Assembly: GCA_011317545.1 (NCBI GenBank)
Contig: WUJK01000009.1
Location: 1,736,001 to 1,800,000, forward strand
Length of the DNA stretch: 64,000 nt
Origin: Coniella vitis
Lineage: Eukaryota; Ascomycota; Sordariomycetes; Diaporthales; Schizoparmaceae
Direction of reading: 5' to 3'
The notes below the pieces were generated by a model. It was not told the DNA's origin. It saw only the letters and a list, made by a program, of their open reading frames with translations, and ran no database searches. Position numbers and translations under genes: made by a program. This document shows positions 34,195-46,373 of this stretch, in pieces. Each line of letters begins with the position of its first letter. Within the stretch, counting starts at the first letter, position 1.

Positions 34195-37100
34195 ATGGCC
34201 GCTCGCTCTGCACTATGGGCCTTGGGCACAATGGCCACGGGAGCCTTGGCCGGCTACTCGCCCTTGTATCGCAACACTACTTCCACTGCTGCATCATGCA
34301 ATTCTTGGTGCACAACGACAGTCACCTCTGGGGCCGCCGTTTCTGTTGAAACCACTACGTGAGCCAGCTCAGCGAATGTTCCGATAACATTACCCACAGG
34401 CCAGTGCTGACAATCAGCTTCTAGATTGACCGTCTACGCAAGTGCCAGCGTCGTGACTGAAACCTACACGTGAGTTGGAAAACCATGTCTACTATTGAGT
34501 GCCTTGTCTTTTGCTCTATACTAAATGTCCATACAGCGTGACGGAAAGCGTCTGCCCCAGCAGCAGCTCTCTTGTATACTCTAGTTCGAGTATCGCGTCT
34601 TCAAGCGTGCTCCCCTTGCCCAGCGTAACTGTTGCGCCTAGCGGAAGCAGCTCGTCTTCGCTCTCGTCCAGCTCCAGTTCAGCACAATCGAGCTGGTCCG
34701 CTAGCCATGTGATTTCATCATACCCTGTTGGGACTCTACCATCATCGTCGGTCCACACTAGGACCAGCTCAGGCCATTCCAGCTCGAAACCATATACTGT
34801 CACTGCCTATATATCAACGACTTTCACTATTACCAGCTACGAGCCCACAACGTAAGTGCTGCCAGGGAGAACTTGTGAAACGGGGACAATCCTGGCTCTA
34901 ACCATACTCTCAGTTACACGGCCACTGTGTATATCGATGAGACATCTCTAAGTGTCTCTACATACGAGTGAGTTTATTTTCTCAGCAATTGAAGACAGCC
35001 GATCCAAGCACGCCTTTATGCGGCCCTGTCAAATCACACTGTCCTCTGCCAAGCGCCTCTTCGGTCATGGCTGACTTGAGAATCTAGCGTTACCGAGACT
35101 GACAGCTTTACGTGAGTTGCTGACGCTATACGCCCCCGTGCTCAAATTCATGCGTACAAAAGAATTACGAAGGCCTCCTGTTACGGGCCAGGATTGGACT
35201 AGTAGTGTGTTTTCACGTCAGTTGCTGATGCATTTGCAGGACTACTACGACTTACGAAACAACTTATACGTAAGTCCACTGCCCCGTTTAGGAAGTCCCG
35301 CGAATATGTGGCCAATCTGTAAGACTAACAGAATTTTAGTTCAATCTCGCTAGTTCCAACAGTCGTCGTTTCGGTAAGCCTTCAATTCCTTCCGGAGATG
35401 TGAGGACGGTGATGAGTCCTCTTCGCTGGACGATCAATTACCAGTTACTTGTCATTATGCACAAACCAGCCATTGTGTAGATGCATTGGGAGCCAGTCTC
35501 TGCGTTGCAGGCTACCTACTGACAATTACGTAGTCCTATCCGTATACCATCACAGAGCTCGAGTGTGCTTACACTACGCCTGTGGCCTACAAAGCTCGGG
35601 CCGAGGATGACTACACTATTACGGTCTTTGTTACGTCGGTTGACACGATTACTTCTTGCGGTTCCACCATTACCGATTGTCCGGCAAGAGAGACGTCCTC
35701 GAGCATCGTGACTAGCCCGTCTGCGACCATCTCGGCATACGCTACCAGTACTTATCCTGCCAGCAGCGATTGCTTTAGGGTCAGCGCTCGGGTCCTCACC
35801 TCATACGTGACCTCGACCTTGTACACGCCCACGACGTATACGAAGACCAAAACTGTAACCACTCGGACCACAAGTATCAAGACATCTGTGAGTTTTGCGG
35901 ATTCATTACAAGAAGCTAGCCACTGGAGGGCTGGGTCTGTGGAAAATAGGCTAACAGTAGACTTCCCTCCAGGACGTACCAACCACAGCAACTATCTGGA
36001 AGACCAAGACTGTGACAGACACATTCATCGTAACAACTGTGCGATTTTTTCCCTCCATGAATGACTGAAAACGGAGGAAGGAGCACTAACGGCAAGGTGA
36101 ATTAGGATGTACGCACGATAGAGACAGAGACACTCTGGAAAACCAAGACAGAGAAAGTGACTTCTGTGCGCCTTCACCATTCCCCGAAACTGGAAACTTT
36201 AAATGCGAAACTAACAAACAAATTAGGATGAATACTTGACGACCATAATAACAAAGGTACATTTTTAAGTGCTGCAGCCTGGTTTTACCCTGTTACTTAC
36301 TTGCGCAATCTTCTTTTGGCTCGCCTGCCTCGTCTTCCATTGTTTGACAGTTAGGTACTAACAGTGTGATTACCAGGACATCACGGAATATAGTACTTTC
36401 ACATCAGACTTTACTGATTACAGCACGATATCTGTACAAGTGCCTACCACAATCGTCTCTGTGCGTCTGCATTGCCAATTTTCCACTGCATGAATCCGGC
36501 TAACATGAACGCAAAGACGAGCGTTACTACCTTCACCACGAGTTACCCATACACGGTCGTTTCGGATGAGACTCTCTGGAGTACAGCGACAGTAACTACA
36601 TCTATTCCATATACTGTTACGGGCTACATTACTTCGGTAGAGGTCTCGGATGAATATTTCACAGCTACCATCACAACGGTTGGTGTTTTAAATCTCTTTC
36701 AACAGCATTTGTCTGGCATAAGTTACATCAATTGCCCGACATCTTGCAAGGTCCATGCGGCTATGACGTACACGTCAAATCGTTATTTACAGGATCAAGC
36801 TCCTCGACCCTTCTCCTGTATTGAGCATGAACTAATGCATCGCTTTCGCAGACTACCACTTCGGATGAGACACAGACTATAACGCAGACAGACGATATTA
36901 CGCTTTGGAGCACAACAGTGTCAACCCTTGTGGTACCTACTACGACAACATCAGTACGTTGAACTCATTTGGTATCTGACTGCGCATGCTGCTGACCAGT
37001 CTTTTTTTGTTTATTCTTTCAGACCTCAATTTCTACCTTTACGACAAGCGTTCCATACACAGTGATTTTCTCTACAACCCTGTGGAGCACAAGTGTTGTG

Positions 37101-39855
37101 ACAACGTCGATTCCCTACACGACGAGCATCCCATATACGGTGGTCTCTTCTGAGACTCTATGGAGCACGAGTGTTGTGACGACTTCCATCCCCTATACCA
37201 CAAGCATACCATACACAGTTGTTTCGTCTGAAACTCTTTGGAGCACGAGTGTCGTAACAAGTTCGGTACCTTATACAACAACAGATTACTTGACCTCGAC
37301 AACCACCACTTCGATTCCATACACCGTGACTGCCCTGAGTACCACGATACAGACAGTTACAAGTGAAGTGGTATGGAATTAAATTTCTTCAGCGTACATT
37401 CTGAGGTCCCAAGCTAATGCTCGCCTCTCCTATAGGTCTCTACCGATATTGTTGTTTCAAGTTATTGGGAAACTGTGATTTCGACATCGATTTCGGTCTT
37501 CACATCGTTATCGACAGTGGTGAAGGACCATTCAACTACAGTGACGACCAGCATCCCATATGTTAGCCACAAGTCCTTTTTCATTTCTTCCTTCATTTCT
37601 CCAAAACTTGATCTTAACCTGACTATTTCCTTAATCCAGACCACAACAGCTACCATCACCACAACGTCCCTCCAGACTGTTACGAGTAGCTACCTCAAGA
37701 CGTATACCACTGTAGGTCAACTGACAGGGTCACTTCCGATGCAATGAACACTAGCTGAAAGTTCCAGACATTTACATTTGCAACGACCGACTACTCGACG
37801 CTCCCGGCATCAACTGAAGTTGTGACACAAACCACCATAATTGTACGTTTCTGCCATTCAATAAGCAGATATAGTGATCCGCTCATAAACTAATCCACCG
37901 TACTACAGGTCTCGACCCTTCCAGCAAGCACAATTACCGATACTGCGCCTGGCTCAACCATAACACGAACGCTGCCAGCAAGCACAATTACGGAAAGCGA
38001 GCAGGGCTCGACTATTACGCGCACATTGCCAGCGAGCACCATTATCGAGACTGCCCCGGGGTCAACAATAACGCGAACACTGCCAGCATCCATCATTACT
38101 CAAACTCAGACTGTAGGTCACATTATTCCTCCCTATGCTAGGTCATTTCTTCTTTAATCATGCTAATCCTGACTATAGGTCACCGAAAATCCGGGTACAG
38201 TCACCCAGCCAGGAGAGACATTGACGCTTACAACAACAATTATCCAAGCCATTCAAACCTGTGCTGTCTCCACTGCTTCGTCAGCCGCAGCCGCTCAAGC
38301 CACTCTCTCGCTGGATCCCCGGTCCGACCTCACTTGGGGCTGCGTTCCCAAATACAACTGCAATCCGCCCAAGGCTGACGGATGCAACGTATTTGAGAAC
38401 CCGCCTACCGACACATATACGTGTGAGCCAGAGTATTGTCAGCCAGTTGCTGAATATACCAATGTCACTTGGAACACGAATGAGACTGGCTACTACCCAC
38501 TTAGCGAAGGATATTTTGTACTCAACCCCAACGCATTCGGTCTGAGCTTTGACATCTTTTCTGAAGAGATTAAAGTCGAGGTTATTGACGGCCAGACTAC
38601 CACCGTGACCACCGGTAACTGGGCTTCGCAGACGTCCCTCACAGCGTTCACGTCTTCTGGTGCTGTGGCTACATCCAGCCCAGCCGTGAGCTCGGTTACC
38701 TCAGGCCTGTGGAGCCGAGGGCGTAGTGCCGTCAAACAAAAGCGATCTCTTGTTTTGAGGCAGAGTGACCTTGATTCGGATGACATACCAGCCATATGCT
38801 TTGCACCCTGTCAAAATACCTTCCAGCTGGCTCAGAGTCTGGGCAAGAGTGCAGAATTATGCGAGTCTGGTAGTATGTTCCTAACCTACTACAACTCGTG
38901 TTTGGAATGCGTCGACAATAACGAGGCAAGCGACAAGCTGACTGACAAAACGTATGTGACGGACACGTTTTATCAATACGTCAGCTATTGCTCGGCATCG
39001 AATGCGAGCTCTCCCACGTCTACATCTGCTCTAGGAGATCAGGGAACAAGTGCAACTCTTGTGACTAGCTCCCAAGAGACCGGTGCCTCGACTGGATCAC
39101 CCGTCCCAATCACTGAGTCGACTTCGGCCACCGTCTCGAGTAGTGCAACATCAGCATCGTCTACTAGTACAAGCGCCACGGCAACCAGTTCATCAGAGAC
39201 TTCGTCTTCGCCATCCGTTACCTCGAGTAGCTCGACTGTGAGTCCTTCACCGACCAGCACAACACAATCAAGTAGCTCGGTTGTGAGTTCTTCGTCAAGC
39301 AGCACATCGGTACCAAGTAGCTCGATTGTGAGTTCTTCGTCAAGCAGCACAACGGAACCCAGCAGTTCAGTCTTCAGCTCTTCCACGGCCACTTCTTCTG
39401 CTAGTCCTTCGGCTTTGAGCACATCTGGGACAAGCTCTTCAGTATCTGCATCCTCGACATCCATCGCTTCAAGCTCAAGTCTTTCGACTTCGAGCTCAAC
39501 TACGCCAAACTCCTCTTCTGAGTCAAGTGCCTCAACCTCAGTCTCAGGTACTTCCACATTGGGCTCAGCCACATCAACAGCTGCAATATCTCGGCCATCG
39601 TCCAGCTTGATCCCATCAGCAACCAGCTCATCCGTCGGCATAGCTTCCAGCTCCGCAGCCGCGTCCTCGGGCTCGCAGACGACGACGACGACGACGACGA
39701 AAGCCACGAGCTCGAGCACTTCCACGGCCACCACGGGCTCTTCGTCCAGCCCGACAAGCAGCATCGTTACAGCTGGTGCTAACCGGTTACACGGGATGAG
39801 CGGCTCAAGTCTCGGCGCGTTGATGCCATTACTGGCATGGTTCTTCATGCTCTAG
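34195..39855 (+). CDS. Ser/Thr-rich GPI-anchored cell-wall glycoprotein with 20 exons (about 1341 aa)
   Basis: Exons: 34195-34358, 34425-34469, 34537-34851, 34914-34967, 35088-35111, 35240-35269, 35340-35373, 35534-35887, 35973-36038, 36106-36165, 36227-36256, 36377-36460, 36517-36678, 36852-36953, 37023-37370, 37436-37561, 37640-37711, 37768-37842, 37909-38112, 38179-39855. Introns 1-6 are phase 2, introns 7-19 phase 0. Signal peptide 1-20 (GALAG). The body is built of Thr/Ser/Val/Tyr repeats such as ETLWSTSVVTTSIPYT (exons 10, 13, 15) and an 18-residue TLPASTIT repeat (exon 19). The last exon encodes a Cys-rich domain (CVPKYNCNPPKADGC, CFAPCQNTFQLAQSLGKSAELC). A dibasic Kex2-like KQKR site (971-972) follows the first part of that domain. 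A Ser/Thr stalk and a hydrophobic C-terminus after GMSGSS (GPI signal) end the protein. An adhesin or wall mannoprotein role is inferred. All joins keep one open frame. Confidence 0.82.
37044..37277 (+). repeat. Three 78-base coding tandem repeats in exon 15 of the glycoprotein
   Basis: Units 37044-37121, 37122-37199 and 37200-37277 each encode 26 residues of the form TS[IV]PYTV...LWSTSVVT[TS]S[IV]PYT. The second and third are almost identical, indicating recent internal duplication. Confidence 0.92.
37915..38112 (+). repeat. 54-base coding tandem repeats (3.7 units) in exon 19 of the glycoprotein
   Basis: Units start at 37915, 37969 and 38023, with a partial unit at 38077. Each encodes TLPASTIT, four or five variable residues and GSTITR. 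This repeat type differs from the exon 15 repeat. Confidence 0.92.
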
Positions 39856-41044
39856 ACAACCGCTGCCAATTCACTGCTCCTGCTTAATTCCTCTTCGGTG
39901 GCAGCCCTTATTTTGCTTCTTTTTCTTACACGCTCCCTACGGCATAATGAATTAAACGCCAACATGATGATTAAAGCTTTCCCACTTTTTACGACATATT
40001 AACGACACTCATTATATCAAGAAATTAATCCTTTTGACGACTTACTATTTTAACGTCAGACAGCATTATGGGAAAGAACGGACCTTACAAAAACTTCACG
40101 ACAATCATTTAGACATGGGCCTAATTATGGCCTAATTATCCACAGGGGATAGATGATTTTGCATTACATTTGGCAGGAGATTTCGGCTTGGGGGATTTTC
40201 TGATTTGGCTTTTGGCTTTGATTTTTGTCTTTTTTTTTCACACACACTTCATCTTCGGAAAGTATGATACCCATTTTATGACGCTCCTTTGGAAAGACAT
40301 AGTTTATTTCGAGTCGGGGAAAAGCGAGCAGAAAAGGAATTCCGTGTTGAGGCTTTTCCCCAATATTTGCAGATCTTGGTATTTGAGTGGCACCTGATGA
40401 TTCATACATTGGGATTGGATTTAATCAGGATGGAAATTTGCATTGGTCAGAAAATAAGTGAAGGTATGGATAGTAATTAGGAGGGATGGTAAAAAAGATC
40501 GTGTAGGTGGTGGCACTAGCTAGCTAACTTCCAAGTGTCGGTGGTGACGATGGAAACAAGGCCAGAATTGGAATGGATCATTTTTTCCCCCTCCATTTTA
40601 CTCTATGGGTTCAATATTCTAGCATCATTAACTACTATTGTCTTTGAATTATCACTCCACTGTTCTCAGATTCAACAGTCTGAAAATCGGAATCATGTTA
40701 ACGAGATATTGGAACGTGTTTCTGGGGGTATCTCAGCTTTGCTATAATTAGGAAAAGACCAGGGAAAAGGCAAGAAAGGACAAGGGCCACCAGATAACCA
40801 AGAATTTCCGGATTATTACAAGCCATAAAAAGACAGTGAAACAAACACGCTATGCAATCCCAATATGACGGAGAATGCCAACACCGTGTGGAGGCAAGTG
40901 TATCTATAAAATCCAAACCAAAAAAGGGGTGCCTCGAGGGGGGTGGTGTGGTGGTAAAAATTAAAGGTAGTGGCGCTCTTGGTGAGGAATGTTCAGTCGC
41001 GCTTCTTTTTTCTCGTTACTCCGTCCATCCCTCATTAATCATTG
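39856..41044. other. Convergent AT-rich intergenic region
   Basis: This is shared 3' flank of the glycoprotein (+) and the four-TM protein (-). It is AT-rich, with polyadenylation-like words (AATTAA, ATTAAA around 39950-40030). No coding frame or RNA gene is supported. Confidence 0.5.
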
Positions 41045-43230
41045 TTACTCCTCCTCCCGAATCACATTTCTCTTTCCTCCCCTGTTGTTGTCACTGTGGT
41101 GGTTGGTGGCGGCGCCGTTGGCGTTGTTGTTCCTATACGACTCGGAAGAGCTTCTCTCTCCTCTCTTGTTACTCTTGCTGCTGCTGTCCGCAGTTGTGCC
41201 ACTCGTAAACTTGTCCAGACTTAGTCTCGGCAAGGAATGGCTCTTTTTCCCTCCCGCTTCTAGCTGCCGCTGCTGCTCTTCCTCCTCGGCTTCCCTCCGC
41301 GCAGCTTCTTCCTTTTCAGCTGCCTTTTGGTTCTGCTTCTTGACTTTATTCATGGCCTCTTCTGTCAACTCCTGGCGTGCCATGCGCTCAATCACGTCCT
41401 TTTTGCGCGTACGTCGGTCGCCAATCCAAATGAGCAGGCCGGCCGTGGCGTTGGCGGTGATGGAACAGCACAGAATGACGGTTGTAAGAGCAAAGGGGCG
41501 GTCTTGGTAGTTGATGCCGTAGGTCACGGAACCTAGCGAGATTTGCAGGCAGCTGTGTAAGTCGAGCAAGACGGTGATGGCGACGAGAAGCTTGAGCGGG
41601 AAGGCAAAATGGGTTTCTGTCTCGTGTGGGCGGTAAAAAGTGTGCGATTTGGCGTATTTGGTTTGATGGTGCGTCAGCCGCGCCTGTTGTTTGGGATTCA
41701 GGACAGAGAATTCCTCCCCCGGTTCCAGGGATGGAATGCTGGCTGTTTCAAGGGCCGCTTCAACGTCTGGAAGGACAGCTTCAGTGGGGAGGTCGTTGTG
41801 GTCACGCAAGTCGGGGAGAAGAAGCTTCTCGCGAAGCTTCCAGCTCTTTCGGTCTGCATAGTTTTTATGTTTAGTATGGGAGGGTTTTGTCGCATTGCAA
41901 GGGTAATATAGCAAGACTTACGGTAGTGAGCAATGAAAATCATATGGTATGTATCCACAGCTCGAAAGGGCGCCAGACCATCACCCACAATGGCAAAGAG
42001 AGCCACCAAGGTGTAATCAATGACATTGATGATATAAAGTTGTTTGCCTCCGACGTTGATCCAGCCAATCAAAAATAACACCCACGCAAGACCAAAGAGA
42101 GTGATCAGAGTGGCGTAAAGAGTGACAAGGAAACCAAGCGGGCGGCGGACGTAGCTGCCGAAACCCTTCATACTGCGCTTGAACTTTGAGCGGCGAGAGT
42201 GCAACATGTGACGAACATGATCGTTGAGCTGATCAACTTCCTCTTGCGTCCAACCTTCGAGTGACGCGCCGTGTGGAAGGACTGCATAATGGCTATCTTC
42301 GACCTTGGAGGTGATACTGTACGTGCGGTCGACAGATGGTCGGTGCACCGGTCCGTCGGCAGCAGGCATCTGTTGGTTCTCATGAATGCTTTGTAGGGAT
42401 TCGGGAAAGCGTCCAGGGACGGGTGGGCCCCACGAGGAGACATCGTACGTGGGTCGGCGGTTGACGAAGCGACCCAGGCTGGGAATAAAGAGCGAATTTT
42501 GCAAGTTGGTGATGGAGGTCAGGGTGGAGACCTCAGGGTCGACGACATCGAGGAGGTCGACGATTCTTGAATCATACTCGGGGTGAGGAACAAGTGGAGG
42601 TTGTTGCTGTTGTTGCTGCTGCTGCTGGGGGGCTTGTCTTGTTGGCAGACGTGGAAGCCAGGCCATTCTGCGTCCGGGAGCTGAACCACTTCTTTGGCGG
42701 CCAGTGACCTTTTCTGGTGATGCCGCCGCCTCAGGGACCGAGGGTAATTTCTGGGAATTTACATCATTTGGAAGATTTTCCGTCAGCCATGTTGGCCTTT
42801 CGGGCTCGGAGCGTGATCTCCTTCGGCGATCCGTCTCATCGCCATCACCTATTGAGCCTCCTCGCTGCTGCTGCTGCTGCTGCCGCTGCGCTTGATTTCG
42901 GACACGCTTGTTTGATGGATTGGCCCAGTCGTTTGCGGATGAATTGAGGCCCAACGGAGCGCCGAGGGTGGACGAAGGGCCGGTGCGCAGCCTGCGCAGA
43001 CCGATGGAAGACTGTTGGCGGTGGACAGCATTATTGTTGTTGGCGGCGCTGCTGCCGCTGGCATTCTGGTCTAGACGAGACGGTCTTGGAAGCGTGGGAG
43101 GGCGCTCTCGAGCAGGAGTGGTTGGATTTGGCTGCTGTGGAGCAGTGGCCGAGGACGTGCGGCGTATAGTGTTGGGGTCAAAGTACGGATTCTCCTCCTC
43201 CTCGGCCGGGGCACGGCGTCCAAAGGCCAT
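41045..43230 (-). CDS. Four-TM integral membrane protein, DUF2985-type (2 exons, 705 aa)
   Basis: Exons 43230-41922 and 41853-41045, phase 1. The N-terminal 240 residues are disordered, with two poly-Gln runs (from CAG/CAA repeats near 42870-42890 and 42601-42629) and many Arg/Ser. A conserved block follows: WGPPVPGRFPESLQSIHENQ, then WTQEEVDQLNDHVRHMLHSRRSKFKRSMKGF. Four membrane segments lie at about 364-391, 397-418, 519-544 and 557-581. The spliced codon gives IAHYHRKSWKLREK between TM2 and TM3, as expected. The C-terminus is a charged coiled coil (KKQNQKAAEKEEAARREAEEEE) ending in an Asn/Ser-rich tail. I recognise this as the fungal DUF2985 membrane family, whose role is unknown. It is separated by about 1.9 kb from the next minus-strand gene. 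Confidence 0.85.
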
Positions 43231-45156
43231 CGCACGCAGAGGCGACAAGAATGAACAAGGGTGCACAAAGTATAAAGCAAATAAGTCCCCGTTGATGCAG
43301 CCAGGAAGCAGAGATATGAAGGGAGAAGGAGGGGAGGGTGTTGAAAAGGGGTGTAGAAAAGGATGTGTGGCACGGATTTGTTTTTGTCGATTTTTCTTTT
43401 TCTTCTTTTCCTGCCTGTTTTGCGTCAAACAGGTGCCGTGATTAAAATGAAGGTTGGCGGATATGTGCAAAGGCAGGCCCAATCCTTGGAAAGAAGGCCT
43501 TCAATGCAGACGGAATTATGGAGCAGCCAGGTCTAACAACGGCGCCTTGACAGGAAGGAGGGAAAGGCCACAAAACATAAACAAGATGGGAGAAAACTGC
43601 CTCCCCAAAAAGATAAGGACGAGTGGGAAGGAGGGAACAGATCGCGCTACACGATACACTTTCGTTTGGATCCCAGTTTGAGTTTGATGGGGGGCCTCTT
43701 GCCCCTTCCCCAGCCCAGTGCATGTATGTAAAGTACGCACCCCTGCCAAGTGTGATGTCATTTGTGGTCGCAGCTGGTCGGGAATAGGCCCTGGACCCTG
43801 TTTTGGCGAGAAGCAGCAGGAAGCCAGAGCAGGCCAGAGGAAGGAACGGCCTGCGCTTTGGGAGGCAGGGTCACTAGGAGTGGGGCGCCCACTGCGCAGT
43901 ATCCCCACCGAATGACGCTGAAGGAACCTGGATTACTGCGACCCTAGTACAGTATCTGATGGTGGACAGTTCTAGCGCATCAAACGTCCGAGTCAGCACG
44001 TGCTGGCCGCTGCGTGTTTAGGCCCGCCAACTTGGGGCTGCCGTCTTCTTTGTCGCGGGGGTCTCGGTCAGACCTACTATGTATTATGCTTACTGCAAAC
44101 ACCAGCTAGCTGAGTCTCTGTTTACTCTGCCAGACAAGACTAGCCGGTGGCTACGGGTCAATCGCTAGATCAGAAGAATGGCATGAACACCCTGGGGTAA
44201 CTGGCTCTGCATCCCACATGTGATAACCTTAGTGGGCGGGGCGTTCTCACTATGTACATCCACTATGAACCCACTGATACCATGATACACAGTCTTTCAC
44301 GATTTTCACAGCAGAAAGGGACAGATGAGGTCAGCCAAGTCATAGATTCTGGCCTGGGTCGTACACGAAATACAATGTAATGTGATCTACCAAGTATTGC
44401 GACAGGTGCTCTTAGTCCCCACAGACTCACGGTGATTGCAAATATCTTTTTCCACGGGGAGGCCAAAAGGATTACAAAGGAGACAGGACAACAGGGTCTA
44501 GAACACCAAAGCTATGTCGTATTATCTATTCTTCCCACCCGTGCCGTACCATGGGCCAATCTCGGCTTGTCCTTTTGCCAGCGCTGGCTTTGACAACTTT
44601 GGTCCTGAGACTCTTAGCGTGCAAGGGGTACATACGTAGTAGTATCCGCGAGCACGTGTTCTCGGGCGGACGCCTATTGTTGCGCTGGCGCGAAGGCATT
44701 CGGCACGGCCCGTCAGTGGCATCATCAGGCTTGCAGTCAAAGGCATCACATCTTTGTGTGGTGTCGGCGTGAAAAACCTGTCTCATTTCTTCTGTCAAGC
44801 GACTTCTACACGTTGCTATTTTCCGAATGTCTCAGATGTGTGCTCAAAAGTCGCTGATCCTCAGGAGATGGTAGCGACTTGAGATTTATATGTTCTCCTG
44901 CTCGCTGGCGTAATCAACAAGTTGCGGAAAAGGTAGCATCAAAGCAGAAATCTGGCTGTACCAGCAAAGAAACTGTCCTCTGATTTTTTTTTATCTCTCA
45001 TTGTATCCAGGCCGTCACAAACAATAAGCCATACGTATCACGAACCAGCAGTGTCGGACAATAGCATTTCGCACATCGTCTCTTCTCGAAGAAAGTGCCC
45101 CTCGACCAAATCTATCCTCATTAATACAAGGTATCTCAAAATCTTCTCGCCAAATT
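43231..45156. other. Intergenic region, no gene seen
   Basis: Promoter and leader of the four-TM gene (43231-about 43700), then unassigned sequence. The nonamer TACTATGTA lies at 44075-44083, with a related CACTATGTACATCC at 44249. Overlapping short frames at 44522-44798 have no domain content. Confidence 0.5.
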
Positions 45157-45620
45157 TTAATCCTTCCCTTTATCTCTTGACAGCTGGGCCGCGAGAGCAG
45201 CAGCCATACCAACAAGGCAACCTCCCACGGCTTGAACAAGACTCAGAGCTCCCGCGCCGCCCATGGCAGCACTTTGAAGGATGGCAAACAGACTTCCAGC
45301 AGCTATGTTGCCGATGCAGGATTGAATAGCTGCCACGAGTGACCCTGTGCGAGAAGACGAAAACAACGTTTCACTCTGTCAGCACCGCCGTTATCAAGTT
45401 AAAGCGATGAGGGAGACTGGTCGGTGCTTGTGTGGGTACGTATTCTGGGGGGGCGGGGGCGGGGGCAAAAAACATATTTACCAAGGACGGGACCAATGGA
45501 ACTGAAGCCCATGAGACCCAGAAGAGGTGAGGCAAGCGTCATGACGGGTACCACAAACATCTTAGGAATCACAATCAACGCGACGCCCAGACAGCCTAGA
45601 GCACTCCAGACGCAACCCAT
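45157..45620 (-). CDS. IFI6/IFI27 (ISG12)-like small membrane protein, copy A (2 exons, 108 aa)
   Basis: Exons 45620-45482 and 45344-45157, phase 1. It is a small, very hydrophobic, Gly/Ala-rich protein. The second exon reads GSLVAAIQSCIGNIAAGSLFAILQSAAMGGAGA, which matches the Gly/Ala-rich IFI6-16 family pattern (QS, AAGS-FA-LQSA, GGAGA). In animals these are mitochondrial or ER membrane proteins induced by interferon; in fungi their role is unknown. The gene is a tandem paralogue of the one starting at 47209. Its second exon has the same length (188 bases) and enters at the same phase after G-P-[VI]-[LA]-G. It lacks the N-terminal exon of copy B. ATG 45620 is the first ATG available, preceded by an acceptor-like CCCCTTAG at 45633, so an upstream exon without ATG cannot be excluded. 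Confidence 0.68.
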
Positions 45621-46373
45621 GGTAATGAAGGCCTAAGGGGTAAGAGTTCTTTGCCCGTCAGTTCACCGTAATCTTGAGACCTGGTGTCTGGTTGCTCAAC
45701 TTGCCTTGGCTCGGCTTGCAACGCAATAATCTCGAATACGAAACTGTATCAACCTCAGGAAGCCTATTCTTGTAGGCTTGGCTTGATGCGACGGATTCGC
45801 GTACAAATATCAGGTTTCGCTAGAATTGGAGGCTGTGGGTGTTGCTCTCCTGCGAGTTGAATGAGCACGAGGAAATGGGCTGGAAGAGAATGTGATATAT
45901 GTACCCAAGACGGTTGATGCTCAGAGGCAAGGTGATTGTAGTTTTGACTGCGGGCCTCCTGCCCGAAAGCAATATACTATGTACGCTTTGATCAACGCTT
46001 TGATCACGTCTGTTGAGCTTCGAGGACCTTGTCCTAGATATTCAGAAAAGGTACCTTCGAAAGCAGCACAATGCCAGCAAGGCCATCAAAGGACTTTGAA
46101 CCCAGAACGCTGCATAGATAGGAGGCAGCTGGGACAGATGCAAGTCTTACAAACAAAGCAAATCATTTGTTTGTTGCCCTAATTTTGAGCTTTCTTCCAT
46201 GAAATTACACATCGCTTTCCTGCAAAAATCTCACAGCCAGATAGAGCTATCGCCCAGTAATTGAACGGCAAAAAACCGCAAAGTCTATCAATCTACTACA
46301 CCATACACCTACAAGCCCCATGACGACTGACCAAAGCCCCAGTATGTAGTGTACATCTGTACAGGCTTGGCCG
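45621..46373. other. Spacer between the two ISG12-like genes
   Basis: Promoter of copy A and 3' flank of copy B. It holds an exact TACTATGTA at 45975-45983. No coding frame is seen. Confidence 0.5.

Noticed and set aside
39039..39848. 269-codon minus-strand frame opposite the glycoprotein last exon
   Set aside because: Shadow frame produced by the Ser/Thr-rich coding repeat of the plus-strand gene; Glu/Leu/Val-only composition mirrors TCX codons.
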